A DNA stretch of 23,246 bases from Bacilli bacterium (GTDB lineage: Bacteria > Bacillota_I > Bacilli_A > RF39 > UBA660), in assembly GCA_017461465.1 (NCBI GenBank), contig JAFTYN010000009.1, positions 1-23,246 on the forward strand, written 5' to 3'. Under the pieces are notes generated by a model that was not told the DNA's origin, did not search any database, and saw nothing but the letters and a program-made list of their open reading frames with translations. Of this stretch, positions 1-7,265 are shown in pieces (the stretch's first letter is position 1; every line of letters begins with the position of its first letter). The position numbers and the translations under genes were made by a program.

Positions 1-1
1 A

Positions 2-100
2 AAATATAAATGTAATATAAAGTTAAAAAATATTGATGATAAGTTAGAAATAATTGCTAAAAATAATATTATTAATAATATAAAAAAAGTTAATGTTTAA
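2..100 (+). CDS. 3' end of an unidentified upstream gene (partial)
   Basis: An open frame runs in from the left edge and stops with TAA at 98-100, giving 32 residues rich in Lys, Asn and Ile and ending in KKVNV. No domain can be recognised. Its composition resembles the lysine-rich C-termini common in this AT-rich genome. An AT-rich open frame of this length can also occur by chance, so the call rests mainly on the lack of stops and on the promoter-bearing gap that follows. The 5' end is outside the window. Confidence 0.4.
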   Translation, partial: KYKCNIKLKNIDDKLEIIAKNNIINNIKKVNV

Positions 101-140
101 TTTTATGTATGCGATGCCAGGTAGTGAATATCTTCATTCA

Positions 141-169
141 TTGCTTTATATATAAATAAATGATATATT
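141..169 (+). promoter_or_regulatory. Sigma-A-type promoter for uvrB
   Basis: A -35 box TTGCTT (141-146) lies 17 bases before a -10 box TATATT (164-169), with TG at 161-162 forming an extended -10. Transcription would start near 176, giving a leader of about 20 bases before the Shine-Dalgarno sequence at 185-189. No Firmicute LexA box (GAAC-N4-GTTC) is visible nearby, although uvrB is usually an SOS gene. Confidence 0.5.
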
Positions 170-198
170 ATGATTAATTTACATGGAGGTGGTTTTTT

Positions 199-2157
199 TT
201 GTTTGATTTAGTTTCTAAATATACTCCAAGTGGTGATCAACCACAAGCTATAGAAAAGCTAGTTGAAGGAATAAAAAATGGCGAAAAATCTCAAGTTTTA
301 TTGGGAGCTACTGGTACTGGTAAAACATTTACTATTGCTAATGTCATTAAAGAGATTAATAAACCAACCTTAGTATTAGCTCATAACAAAACTTTAGCAG
401 GCCAATTATATAGTGAATTAAAAGAACTTTTTCCCAACAATCATGTGGAATATTTTGTATCATATTATGATTATTATCAACCAGAAGCATATGTTGCCAA
501 AACAGATACTTATATTGAAAAAGATGCATCTATAAACGATGAAATAGATGAATTAAGGCACAGTGCAACTTCAGCTCTTTTAAATAATAAAGATGTCATT
601 GTAGTGGCATCAGTATCTTGTATTTATGGTATAGGAGAAATAGAAGAGTATCGTAATAAAATGCTTGTTTTAAATATAGGAGATAAAGTTGAAAGAAATA
701 TAATTATAGAAAAATTAATTGATATGCTTTACGAAAGAAATAATTTAGATTTAAAAAGAGGAAGTTTTAGAGCTAAAGGCGATGTTCTTGAAATAATTCC
801 TGTAAATCAACATGGAAAAGGTCTAAGAATTGAATTTTTTGATGATGAAATTGAAAGAATTAGAGAATTTGATACTTTAACTGGTGCGGTAATTCAAAAT
901 AAGAAAAGTATAACAATTTTTCCAGCTAGTCACTTCGTAACGAGTGAAGAAAAACTAAAACTTGCTCTTGTAAATATCAAACAGGAATTAGAAGAGCAAT
1001 TAATTAATTTTAAATCTCAAAATAAACTTTTAGAATTTCAAAGACTGAATGAGAGAACTAATTATGATATAGAGATGTTGCAAGAAACTGGTTTTTGTCG
1101 TGGAGTAGAAAATTATTCTAGACATCTAGCTTTAAGAAAAGCAGGAGAAACACCAACTACTTTAATGGATTTTTTTAATAATGATTATCTGTTGGTAATA
1201 GATGAATCGCATGTAACATTACCTCAAGTACGCGCTATGTATAATGGTGATCAAGCTAGAAAAAACGTATTAGTTGAATACGGATTTAGATTACCAAGTG
1301 CTAAAGATAATAGACCGTTAAAATTTGAAGAATTTGAAAAGAAAATAGATAATGTTATATATGTTTCTGCAACACCAGGTGATTATGAATTAGAAAAATC
1401 TAATGGAGTGATTGAACAAATTATAAGACCAACTGGTTTATTAGATCCTAAAATAGAAGTTAAAGCTACTAAAAATCAAATTGATGACTTAGTATCTGAG
1501 ATTAATAAAAGAAATGAAATTGGTGAAAAGGTGTTGATAACAACACTAACTATAAGAATGGCTGAAGAATTAACAACATATTTGAAAAAAATAGATATAA
1601 AAGTTGCTTATCTTCATAGTGAAGTCAAAACTTTAGAGCGTATGAAGATAATCCACGATTTAAGAAGTGGAAAATATGATGTTTTAGTAGGTATAAACTT
1701 ATTAAGAGAAGGTCTGGATATCCCAGAAGTTAGCTTAGTAGCTATCATGGATGCCGATAAACAAGGTTTTTTAAGAAGTGAGCGTAGTTTAATACAAACT
1801 ATAGGTAGAGCCGCTAGAAATGAAAATGGCAAAGTAATAATGTATGCAGACACTGTAAGCGAAGCTATGGAAAATGCTATAAATGAGACAAATAGACGTA
1901 GGAAAATACAAGAAAAATATAATGAAGAGAATAATATTGTTCCAAAAACTATAGTAAAAGAAATAAGAGATGTAATAACAAATGTTGATGATTCAGAACT
2001 TAATAAAACAGAAAAAATGTCTCGTAAAGAAAAAGAAAAATTAATGGTAAGAATTGAAAATGAAATGAAAAAAGCAGCTCAAGAGTTAGATTTTGAAAGA
2101 GCTACAGAATTAAGAGATATATTATTTGAAATGAAAGGCAATTTAGATGAATTATAA
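199..2157 (+). CDS. uvrB: Excinuclease ABC subunit B (UvrB)
   Basis: UvrB is the DNA-damage-verification helicase of nucleotide excision repair. It is loaded by UvrA and recruits UvrC. The 652-residue product has the usual length. Visible parts are the Walker A motif GATGTGKT (residues 36-43), the YYDYYQPEAY beta-hairpin segment that clamps damaged DNA (about 90-99), the DExx-type VIDESH motif, helicase motif VI QTIGRAARN, and a C-terminal UVR domain (about 615-650) that binds UvrC. The start is TTG at 199: the strong GGAGGTGG (185-192) sits 9 bases upstream, no other in-frame start fits, and the protein then begins MFDLVSKYTPSGDQPQAI as the family does. uvrA does not follow, as it does in most Firmicutes. 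Instead the next gene overlaps by 11 bases. Identification is secure. Confidence 0.98.
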   Translation: MFDLVSKYTPSGDQPQAIEKLVEGIKNGEKSQVLLGATGTGKTFTIANVIKEINKPTLVLAHNKTLAGQLYSELKELFPNNHVEYFVSYYDYYQPEAYVAKTDTYIEKDASINDEIDELRHSATSALLNNKDVIVVASVSCIYGIGEIEEYRNKMLVLNIGDKVERNIIIEKLIDMLYERNNLDLKRGSFRAKGDVLEIIPVNQHGKGLRIEFFDDEIERIREFDTLTGAVIQNKKSITIFPASHFVTSEEKLKLALVNIKQELEEQLINFKSQNKLLEFQRLNERTNYDIEMLQETGFCRGVENYSRHLALRKAGETPTTLMDFFNNDYLLVIDESHVTLPQVRAMYNGDQARKNVLVEYGFRLPSAKDNRPLKFEEFEKKIDNVIYVSATPGDYELEKSNGVIEQIIRPTGLLDPKIEVKATKNQIDDLVSEINKRNEIGEKVLITTLTIRMAEELTTYLKKIDIKVAYLHSEVKTLERMKIIHDLRSGKYDVLVGINLLREGLDIPEVSLVAIMDADKQGFLRSERSLIQTIGRAARNENGKVIMYADTVSEAMENAINETNRRRKIQEKYNEENNIVPKTIVKEIRDVITNVDDSELNKTEKMSRKEKEKLMVRIENEMKKAAQELDFERATELRDILFEMKGNLDEL

Positions 2158-2977
2158 AAAAATATACATAGAGATAACAAACATATGTAATAAAAATTGT
2201 TCATTTTGTTCAGTTAGTAATAGAAAAAAGAAGGAAATGACACTAGAAGAATTTAAAATAGTTATTTCAAAAATAAAAAAATATACCAAATATATCTATC
2301 TTCATATAAAAGGAGAACCTCTTTTACATAGTAAACTAAAAGATATACTAAGTGTGTGTTTAGAAAATGATATAAAAGTTAATATAACGACGAATGGAAG
2401 TTTATTAAATAAAAATAAAGAACTTTTATGTGAATCTAAATGTGTTAGACAAATTAATGTAAGTGCACATTCTGCAAGTATACAGGAATTGGAAGATATA
2501 ATTAATGCTGTCAATTACATTAACAAAAATTCAAAAATATATATTGTTTATAGATATTGGATACTAAAAAATATAAAAATTGATGATAATTTAATTCTTA
2601 ATAAATTAATAGATAGTTATTCATTGAACGAACATCAAAAAAGTGAAATCTTAAATAATAAAAATATTAAGATAAGAGATTATCTTTATGTCAATAAGGA
2701 TATAGAGTTCGAGTGGCCGAACACTTCACTAGATTATTATAGTGAAGAAGGCCATTGTTTAGGATTAACTAGTCATATAGGTATACTTAGTGATGGTACT
2801 GTAGTACCTTGTTGTTTAGATTCAGAAGGAATAATCAACTTAGGTAATATATTTAATGATAAGTTAGAAGATATAATTAATAGCCAATTATATCAGGAAA
2901 TGTTAAATGGTTTTAGGAATAATAAACGAATTTGCGAGTTATGCAAGCATTGCAGTTTTAATATGAAAAAACAATAA
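2147..2977 (+). CDS. Radical SAM/SPASM-domain protein of unknown substrate
   Basis: The 276-residue protein opens with a radical SAM cluster motif CNKNCSFC (Cys14, Cys18, Cys21), which binds the [4Fe-4S] cluster that cleaves S-adenosylmethionine. A GEPLLH segment (56-61) resembles the GGEP SAM-binding motif of the family. The C-terminal part has Cys204, a CC pair (222-223) and CELCKHC (263-269), the layout of a SPASM auxiliary-cluster domain. Members of this group act as peptide or protein maturases or as sulfatase-maturase-like enzymes, but no small precursor peptide is visible beside this gene, so the substrate is unknown. It starts inside the last codons of uvrB (overlap 2147-2157), implying translational coupling. 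An extended -10 follows it, so it is probably the last gene of the uvrB transcript. Confidence 0.85.
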   Translation: MNYKKIYIEITNICNKNCSFCSVSNRKKKEMTLEEFKIVISKIKKYTKYIYLHIKGEPLLHSKLKDILSVCLENDIKVNITTNGSLLNKNKELLCESKCVRQINVSAHSASIQELEDIINAVNYINKNSKIYIVYRYWILKNIKIDDNLILNKLIDSYSLNEHQKSEILNNKNIKIRDYLYVNKDIEFEWPNTSLDYYSEEGHCLGLTSHIGILSDGTVVPCCLDSEGIINLGNIFNDKLEDIINSQLYQEMLNGFRNNKRICELCKHCSFNMKKQ

Positions 2978-2982
2978 ATGTA

Positions 2983-2991
2983 TGATATACT
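2983..2991 (+). promoter_or_regulatory. Extended -10 promoter before the YvlD-like gene
   Basis: TGATATACT (TG at 2983-2984, TATACT at 2986-2991) lies just after the radical SAM stop codon and 7 bases before the Shine-Dalgarno sequence of the gene at 3010. No convincing -35 box is seen at 17 bases. The tight fit makes a nearly leaderless transcript, so this call is tentative. Confidence 0.3.
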
Positions 2992-3009
2992 AATAATAGG
3001 AGATGACAT

Positions 3010-3432
3010 ATGAAATTAATTGTTAACGATAAAAAAGAAGTTAGATTAAATAGATTTATTGATTGGATTATATATATGCTTGGTTATGCAATAGTGTTAA
3101 TTATTGTTTCAGCCTTTTTCAAAAATACAATAAATGTTGATAGTAGTTACTCGGGATTGTGGTTTTTGATAGCATCTATTATTATATATATGCTTAATAA
3201 AACTATAAAACCACTCTTAGTTTGGCTTACTTTGCCATTAACAGGCCTTACAATGGGGTTATTCTATCCTTTTATTAATGTTTTTATATTATATATTACT
3301 GATTTTTTATTAGGTAATCATTTTGAGATTAATGGTATTTTTATGGCTTTTATTCTAGCTATATTTATATCTATTATAAATATAATAATGCAAAAATGCG
3401 TTATTGAGCCATTAATTAGAAGGGAGAAATAG
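3010..3432 (+). CDS. YvlD-like four-helix membrane protein (phage holin superfamily IV)
   Basis: A 140-residue hydrophobic protein with about four transmembrane segments (roughly 17-38, 49-66, 70-101 and 112-128). The central stretch around KPLLVWLTLPLTGLTMGLF matches the signature of the YvlD family, often annotated as 'phage holin family' although it is a chromosomal membrane protein of unknown function, with no phage genes here. In Bacillus yvlD lies just upstream of hprK-lgt. Here lgt follows 2 bases after the stop and hprK is absent. The ATG at 3010 has AGGAG 7 bases upstream. The short charged N-terminus and the C-terminal RREK are probably cytoplasmic. Confidence 0.8.
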   Translation: MKLIVNDKKEVRLNRFIDWIIYMLGYAIVLIIVSAFFKNTINVDSSYSGLWFLIASIIIYMLNKTIKPLLVWLTLPLTGLTMGLFYPFINVFILYITDFLLGNHFEINGIFMAFILAIFISIINIIMQKCVIEPLIRREK

Positions 3433-3434
3433 AT

Positions 3435-4250
3435 ATGAATCCAGTATTATTAGATTTGGGAATTATTAAAATTTATTGGTATTCTTTATTTATTTTTATG
3501 GCTTTATTAGTCGGAGGAATCTTAGTATTAATTGAATCTAAAAGATTTAATATTCCTGAAAATTTTATGATCAATTTATTTTTTTGGTTAGTACCAGTTT
3601 CTTTGATTGGAGCTAGACTTTATTATGTTGTTTTTAATTGGAATTTATATTCATCTAACCTTGTGGATATTATAAAAATTTGGGAAGGCGGGCTTGCTAT
3701 ACATGGTGCTTTGCTCTTTGGTTTAATTTTCATAATATTATATACTCGAAAATATAAAGTACATACATTCTTTATACTTGATTTTATGGTAGTTGGATTA
3801 TTAATAGGTCAAGCTATTGGAAGATGGGGAAATTTCTTTAATGGTGAAGCTCATGGTGGTATAGTAGCATTAGAAACTTTAAAAAAATTCTTTATACCAG
3901 AGTTTATAATAGAAGGTATGAATATAGGTGGAAATTATTACCATCCTACATTTTTATATGAATCTTTATGGTGTTTATTAGGTTTTATTTTAATTCTAAT
4001 TATAAGAAGATTAAAATATGTTAAAATAGGTCAAATAACAAGTTTTTATCTAATATGGTATGGTATTGGTAGATTCTTTATTGAGTCATTAAGAACTGAT
4101 AGTTTGATGCTTATGAATTTTAAAATGGCTCAAATAGTATCAATTATTATGATTCTTTCAGGTATAGTTATGTTATTCATATTTGGTCGTGGTTCTAAAT
4201 TTAATAATCAGTATAATGATGTTTCTACAATAGATGATGTGAAATTTTAA
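3435..4250 (+). CDS. lgt: Prolipoprotein diacylglyceryl transferase (Lgt)
   Basis: Lgt is an integral membrane enzyme that transfers diacylglycerol from phosphatidylglycerol to the lipobox cysteine of prolipoproteins, the first step of lipoprotein maturation. The 271-residue product has the usual length with about seven membrane segments. The Lgt signature GQAIGRWGNFFNGEAHG (125-141) is complete, with the conserved Arg, Asn and Glu residues, and GGLAIHG (85-91) carries the conserved His near the active site. It has a good GGGAG Shine-Dalgarno sequence, lies 2 bases after the YvlD-like gene and is followed directly by a terminator, so the two form a short operon. No oddities. Confidence 0.97.
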   Translation: MNPVLLDLGIIKIYWYSLFIFMALLVGGILVLIESKRFNIPENFMINLFFWLVPVSLIGARLYYVVFNWNLYSSNLVDIIKIWEGGLAIHGALLFGLIFIILYTRKYKVHTFFILDFMVVGLLIGQAIGRWGNFFNGEAHGGIVALETLKKFFIPEFIIEGMNIGGNYYHPTFLYESLWCLLGFILILIIRRLKYVKIGQITSFYLIWYGIGRFFIESLRTDSLMLMNFKMAQIVSIIMILSGIVMLFIFGRGSKFNNQYNDVSTIDDVKF

Positions 4251-4277
4251 GAGTATAGTTATATACTCTTTTTTTTT
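4249..4277 (+). terminator. Intrinsic terminator after lgt
   Basis: A 9-bp stem, AAGAGTATA (4249-4257) with TATACTCTT (4262-4270), has a GTTA loop and is followed by a run of T to 4277. It overlaps the last bases of the lgt stop codon. Confidence 0.9.
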
Positions 4278-4281
4278 ATTG

Positions 4282-4290
4282 TGTTATAAT
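4282..4290 (+). promoter_or_regulatory. Extended -10 promoter of the pilin-like gene
   Basis: TGTTATAAT (TATAAT at 4285-4290) begins 5 bases after the lgt terminator T-run. The -35 position falls inside the terminator stem, so the promoter must rely on the extended -10. The leader to the ATG at 4307 is only about 10 bases. Confidence 0.55.
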
Positions 4291-4306
4291 TAGACTAGGT
4301 GATAGT

Positions 4307-4696
4307 ATGAGAAATAAAAAAGGATTTACTTTAGTAGAATTGCTTGTAGTAATTACTTTAGTAGGAGTATTAGGATTAATAACTGTTCCAATTATAAATG
4401 ATGTAATTAAAAATTCTAGAAAGAAAGCGTTTAGAGAAACTGTTATTAATATTGTTGAAGTAGCTAAAATATATAATGCCGAAAACGATTATTTTGCTAT
4501 ACCAGATGGTGAAAGTATAGATATGTTATCAAATAAACTAGAATATGATAATAAAACTGAAATTAAAAGAGGTACTATATATTTGGAGGATGGCGAATAC
4601 TATGTCGAAGCATATGGTGAATATTATTGTGCACTTGGTAATGTTGAAGATTTAGAAATATATGATGTAGACGATTGTGAGCGACCACCAAAATAA
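4307..4696 (+). CDS. Type IV pilin-like (pseudopilin) protein
   Basis: The 129-residue product starts MRNKKGFTLVELLVVITLVG, a textbook class III signal: a prepilin peptidase would cut after Gly6 and methylate Phe7, and Glu11 (the +5 Glu) is present. A hydrophobic helix (7-27) leads into a small Lys/Glu-rich domain with two cysteines (Cys108 and Cys124) near the C-terminus that could form a disulfide. It stands alone between two terminators, with no pilus assembly ATPase, platform protein or peptidase in the window. Its C-terminal layout (GTIYLEDGEYYVEAYG...YCA...DDCE) recurs in the first domain of the protein at 15757. AGGTGA lies 4 bases before the ATG. The role (pilus, pseudopilus or DNA uptake) cannot be read from the sequence. 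Confidence 0.85.
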   Translation: MRNKKGFTLVELLVVITLVGVLGLITVPIINDVIKNSRKKAFRETVINIVEVAKIYNAENDYFAIPDGESIDMLSNKLEYDNKTEIKRGTIYLEDGEYYVEAYGEYYCALGNVEDLEIYDVDDCERPPK

Positions 4697-4717
4697 TTTA
4701 TATTATAATGATTAATT

Positions 4718-4740
4718 AAGTATGTTTACATACTTTTTTT
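4718..4740 (+). terminator. Intrinsic terminator after the pilin-like gene
   Basis: A 7-bp stem, AAGTATG (4718-4724) with CATACTT (4729-4735), has a TTTA loop and a T-run to 4740. Confidence 0.85.
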
Positions 4741-4756
4741 ATTTGTTTAAATAGTG

Positions 4757-4762
4757 TATAAT
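4757..4762 (+). promoter_or_regulatory. -10 box for yvcK-whiA
   Basis: A perfect TATAAT (4757-4762) lies 16 bases after the preceding terminator, with no good -35 hexamer upstream, only the T-rich terminator tail. It would give a leader of about 10 bases before the ATG at 4779. Confidence 0.45.
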
Positions 4763-4778
4763 TGATTTGGTGATTTTT

Positions 4779-5729
4779 ATGAATAAAAAAGTAGTAGTTT
4801 TAGGTGGAGGTACTGGACTATCTTCACTATTAAGAGGTTTAAAACAATATCCAGTTGATATAACAGCAGTAGTTTCTGTTTGTGATGATGGAAGCAGCAC
4901 TGGTCGTTTAAGAGAAGAATTCAATACTCCTGCTGTAGGTGATATTAGAAAGGTTATAGTTTCGCTTTCAGAAACAGAACCTTTAGTAGAAGAACTGTTA
5001 AATTATAGATTTAAAACAACTAGTGATTTAAATGGTCATGCAGTTGGAAATTTACTTTTAACTGCAATGGCTAATATAACTGGCAATATGTCAGATGGAA
5101 TTGAGTCTTTAAGTAAGGTATTAAACTTAAAAGGTAAAGTATTACCACTTACAGAAGATAATGTAGTTTTGATGGCTAAAATGCATGATGGCACTATTGT
5201 TGAAGGAGAACATCATATAACAGAAGCACATAGTAAAATTAAGGAAGTTTACTATAAGCATAAGCCAATTGTCTGTGATGCCGTTATTAAAGCAATTAGA
5301 GAGGCTGATTGTATAATACTTAGTATGGGTAGTTTATTCACTAGTATTTTACCTAATTTAATTTGCAAAGATGTAATTAAAGAAATAGATAAAAGTAAAG
5401 CAAAAATCGTATATGTTTGCAATATAATGACTCAACCAGGTGAAACTGATAATTTTAAAGTTAGCAATCATGTTAGCCTATTAAATAAATATTTAGGAAA
5501 AAGAAAAATTGATGTTGTTATAGCTAATAATGGTCAAATCGATAAAAATGTTATTGAAAAATATGCAAGTTTAGAACAAAAAGATCAAGTAGAACTAGAT
5601 AAAGAAGAATTGAAGAAAATGAAAGTAAAAGTAATAAAAGATGATTTAATTTCAATTGAAAATGAACAAATAAGACATGATACATTAAAACTTGCATTCT
5701 ATATCTACGCAACCTTAATTAAGAATTAA
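4779..5729 (+). CDS. yvcK: Gluconeogenesis/morphogenesis factor YvcK
   Basis: YvcK (CofD-like, UPF0052) binds UDP-sugars and is needed in Bacillus for growth on gluconeogenic carbon sources and for correct PBP1/MreB localisation. The 316-residue protein begins with the glycine-rich nucleotide-binding motif VVLGGGTGLSSLL (6-18), followed by DDGSSTGRLREEF and the GHAVGNLLL segment typical of the family. A TTG four codons upstream (4767) is also in frame, but GGTGA (4769-4773) correctly positions the ATG at 4779. The stop overlaps the start of whiA (TAATG). In most Firmicutes rapZ (yvcJ) precedes yvcK, but here a pilin-like gene does. Confidence 0.95.
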   Translation: MNKKVVVLGGGTGLSSLLRGLKQYPVDITAVVSVCDDGSSTGRLREEFNTPAVGDIRKVIVSLSETEPLVEELLNYRFKTTSDLNGHAVGNLLLTAMANITGNMSDGIESLSKVLNLKGKVLPLTEDNVVLMAKMHDGTIVEGEHHITEAHSKIKEVYYKHKPIVCDAVIKAIREADCIILSMGSLFTSILPNLICKDVIKEIDKSKAKIVYVCNIMTQPGETDNFKVSNHVSLLNKYLGKRKIDVVIANNGQIDKNVIEKYASLEQKDQVELDKEELKKMKVKVIKDDLISIENEQIRHDTLKLAFYIYATLIKN

Positions 5730-6664
5730 TGTCATTTACAAGTATAGTTAAGACTGAAGTTAGTAAAATAATAGCATTAAAACAAGAAAATCTAGCAGAA
5801 TTATCTGCTATAGTGCATAATAATGAAAAAACATTAGAGTATATCAGAATATACACTGAAAACTCTTCAGTGGCTAGAAAGGTATATACATTATTTAAAG
5901 ATTTATATAATGAAATTCCTAAAATTACAGTCAGAAAAGGGTATAATTATAATAAAAATTTAATTTATATTCTAGAGATAACTAATAATGTTAGTGATAT
6001 TTTAAAGTCACTTGGTATTATGCAAAATAATGAAATATCCCCCATTCCTGAATCTTTTATAATTGATGATATAGATACTTTAAGAGCTTATTTAAGAGGT
6101 ACATTTTTATCTTCAGGCAGTGTAAACGATCCAAAAAAATCGCGTTATCATTTAGAGTTTTTATTTGATAATGAGTTATATTCGCAATTTATAGTTGATA
6201 AACTAAATGAATTTTTCTTGAATTGTAAATATATAAAAAGAGATTCTAAATATATGGTGTATATAAAAGAGGCAGAAAAAATTGGAGATTTTTTAAGAAT
6301 AATAAATGCTTCTAATGCTGTTATGTATTATGAAGATATTAGAATATATAGAGATCATAAAAATATGACTAATCGTCTAAATAATATGGAACAAGCAAAT
6401 GTTGATAAAATGGTAAATGCAGCTTCTAAGCAAGTTAAGGATATAGAAGTAATTAAAGAGTTTGGCGGACTTGATTTACTCGATGATAAAGCGAAAGTAG
6501 TAGCAGAATATAGAATTAAATATCCCGAAGTATCTTTGCAAGAATTAAGTGAAATAATTAGTTATGAGACTAACTCCCCTATTTCTAAATCTGGCATAAA
6601 TCATAGAATAAAAAAAATACAACTATTAGCAGAAAAATTAAAAGCAGCTGATATTAAAAAATAG
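5729..6664 (+). CDS. whiA: DNA-binding protein WhiA
   Basis: WhiA is a conserved Gram-positive protein implicated in cell division, chromosome segregation and, in actinomycetes, sporulation control. The 311-residue product has the standard start MSFTSIVKTEVSKI, a degenerate LAGLIDADG-homing-endonuclease-like fold in the N-terminal two thirds (for example YLRGTFLSSGSVNDP, where catalytic acids are normally lost), and a C-terminal helix-turn-helix region (about 240-305) containing PEVSLQELSEII and SKSGINHRIKKI. It has no Shine-Dalgarno sequence of its own and shares the A of TAATG with yvcK, so translation is probably coupled. crh, which follows whiA in Bacillus, is absent. Confidence 0.95.
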   Translation: MSFTSIVKTEVSKIIALKQENLAELSAIVHNNEKTLEYIRIYTENSSVARKVYTLFKDLYNEIPKITVRKGYNYNKNLIYILEITNNVSDILKSLGIMQNNEISPIPESFIIDDIDTLRAYLRGTFLSSGSVNDPKKSRYHLEFLFDNELYSQFIVDKLNEFFLNCKYIKRDSKYMVYIKEAEKIGDFLRIINASNAVMYYEDIRIYRDHKNMTNRLNNMEQANVDKMVNAASKQVKDIEVIKEFGGLDLLDDKAKVVAEYRIKYPEVSLQELSEIISYETNSPISKSGINHRIKKIQLLAEKLKAADIKK

Positions 6665-6787
6665 CTGTTTTTATTTTTAAGAAAAAAAATAAAAAAAATT
6701 TTAAAAGTATAACTCTAGTTATTTATTTTCAATATTTTTGTTAAAAATAAGTTTTATGATTTTGTTTAAAAAATATATATTTTATAG

Positions 6788-6793
6788 TATAAT
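6788..6793 (+). promoter_or_regulatory. -10 box for rplI
   Basis: TATAAT at 6788-6793 lies 20 bases before the rplI start, preceded by a poor -35 (TTTAAA at 6765-6770, 17-base spacing). The 148-base whiA-rplI gap is otherwise extremely AT-rich. I see no clear terminator or leader structure in it, only a weak AT hairpin near 6709-6722. Confidence 0.45.
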
Positions 6794-6812
6794 ATACATT
6801 GAGGTGTTGCAG

Positions 6813-7256
6813 ATGAAAGTAATTTTTATTAAAGATTTAAAGGGACAAGGTAAAAAAGGTGAAATTAAAACTGTAAAAGATGGTTATGGCATGAACTATC
6901 TAATAAAAAATGGATATGCTGTAGCTGCAACAGAAGGAAATTTAAAACATCAGCAAACTTTAGATTTAAAAAAGAAATTAGAAGAACAAGAGATTATAAA
7001 AGAAGCTGAAAAAACAAAAGAAAAGATTGAAAAAATTTCTTTAGAATTTAAGGTTAAAACAGGAAAAATGGATAAAGTATTTGGAACTATAAGTTCTAAA
7101 CAAATATGCAGTGAACTAAAAAATAAAGGTATTGAAATTGATAAAAAATCAATTATCAATAATAATGTAGCTTCACTAGGAACACACAATGTAGAAATTG
7201 AATTACATAAGAGTGTTAAAGCTATATTAAAAGTGAATGTAAAAAAAGAAAGCTAG
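6813..7256 (+). CDS. rplI: 50S ribosomal protein bL9
   Basis: bL9 is the dumbbell-shaped large-subunit protein that binds 23S rRNA and extends from the ribosome near L1. The 147-residue product starts MKVIFIKDLKGQGKKGEI, with the family signature GYGMNYLIKNGYA (about 24-36) in the N-terminal rRNA-binding domain. A long Lys/Glu-rich helix (about 45-80) then links to the C-terminal domain. Upstream in-frame ATGs exist, but GAGGTG (6801-6806) sits 6 bases before the ATG at 6813, and the protein then matches the family N-terminus. dnaB follows 9 bases after the stop, the usual Firmicute order. Confidence 0.97.
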   Translation: MKVIFIKDLKGQGKKGEIKTVKDGYGMNYLIKNGYAVAATEGNLKHQQTLDLKKKLEEQEIIKEAEKTKEKIEKISLEFKVKTGKMDKVFGTISSKQICSELKNKGIEIDKKSIINNNVASLGTHNVEIELHKSVKAILKVNVKKES

Positions 7257-7265
7257 GTGATTCTA

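Noticed and set aside
125..136. Palindrome TGAATATCTTCA upstream of uvrB as a LexA box
   Set aside because: Half-site spacing (GAA-N4-TTC) does not match the Firmicute LexA operator GAAC-N4-GTTC.
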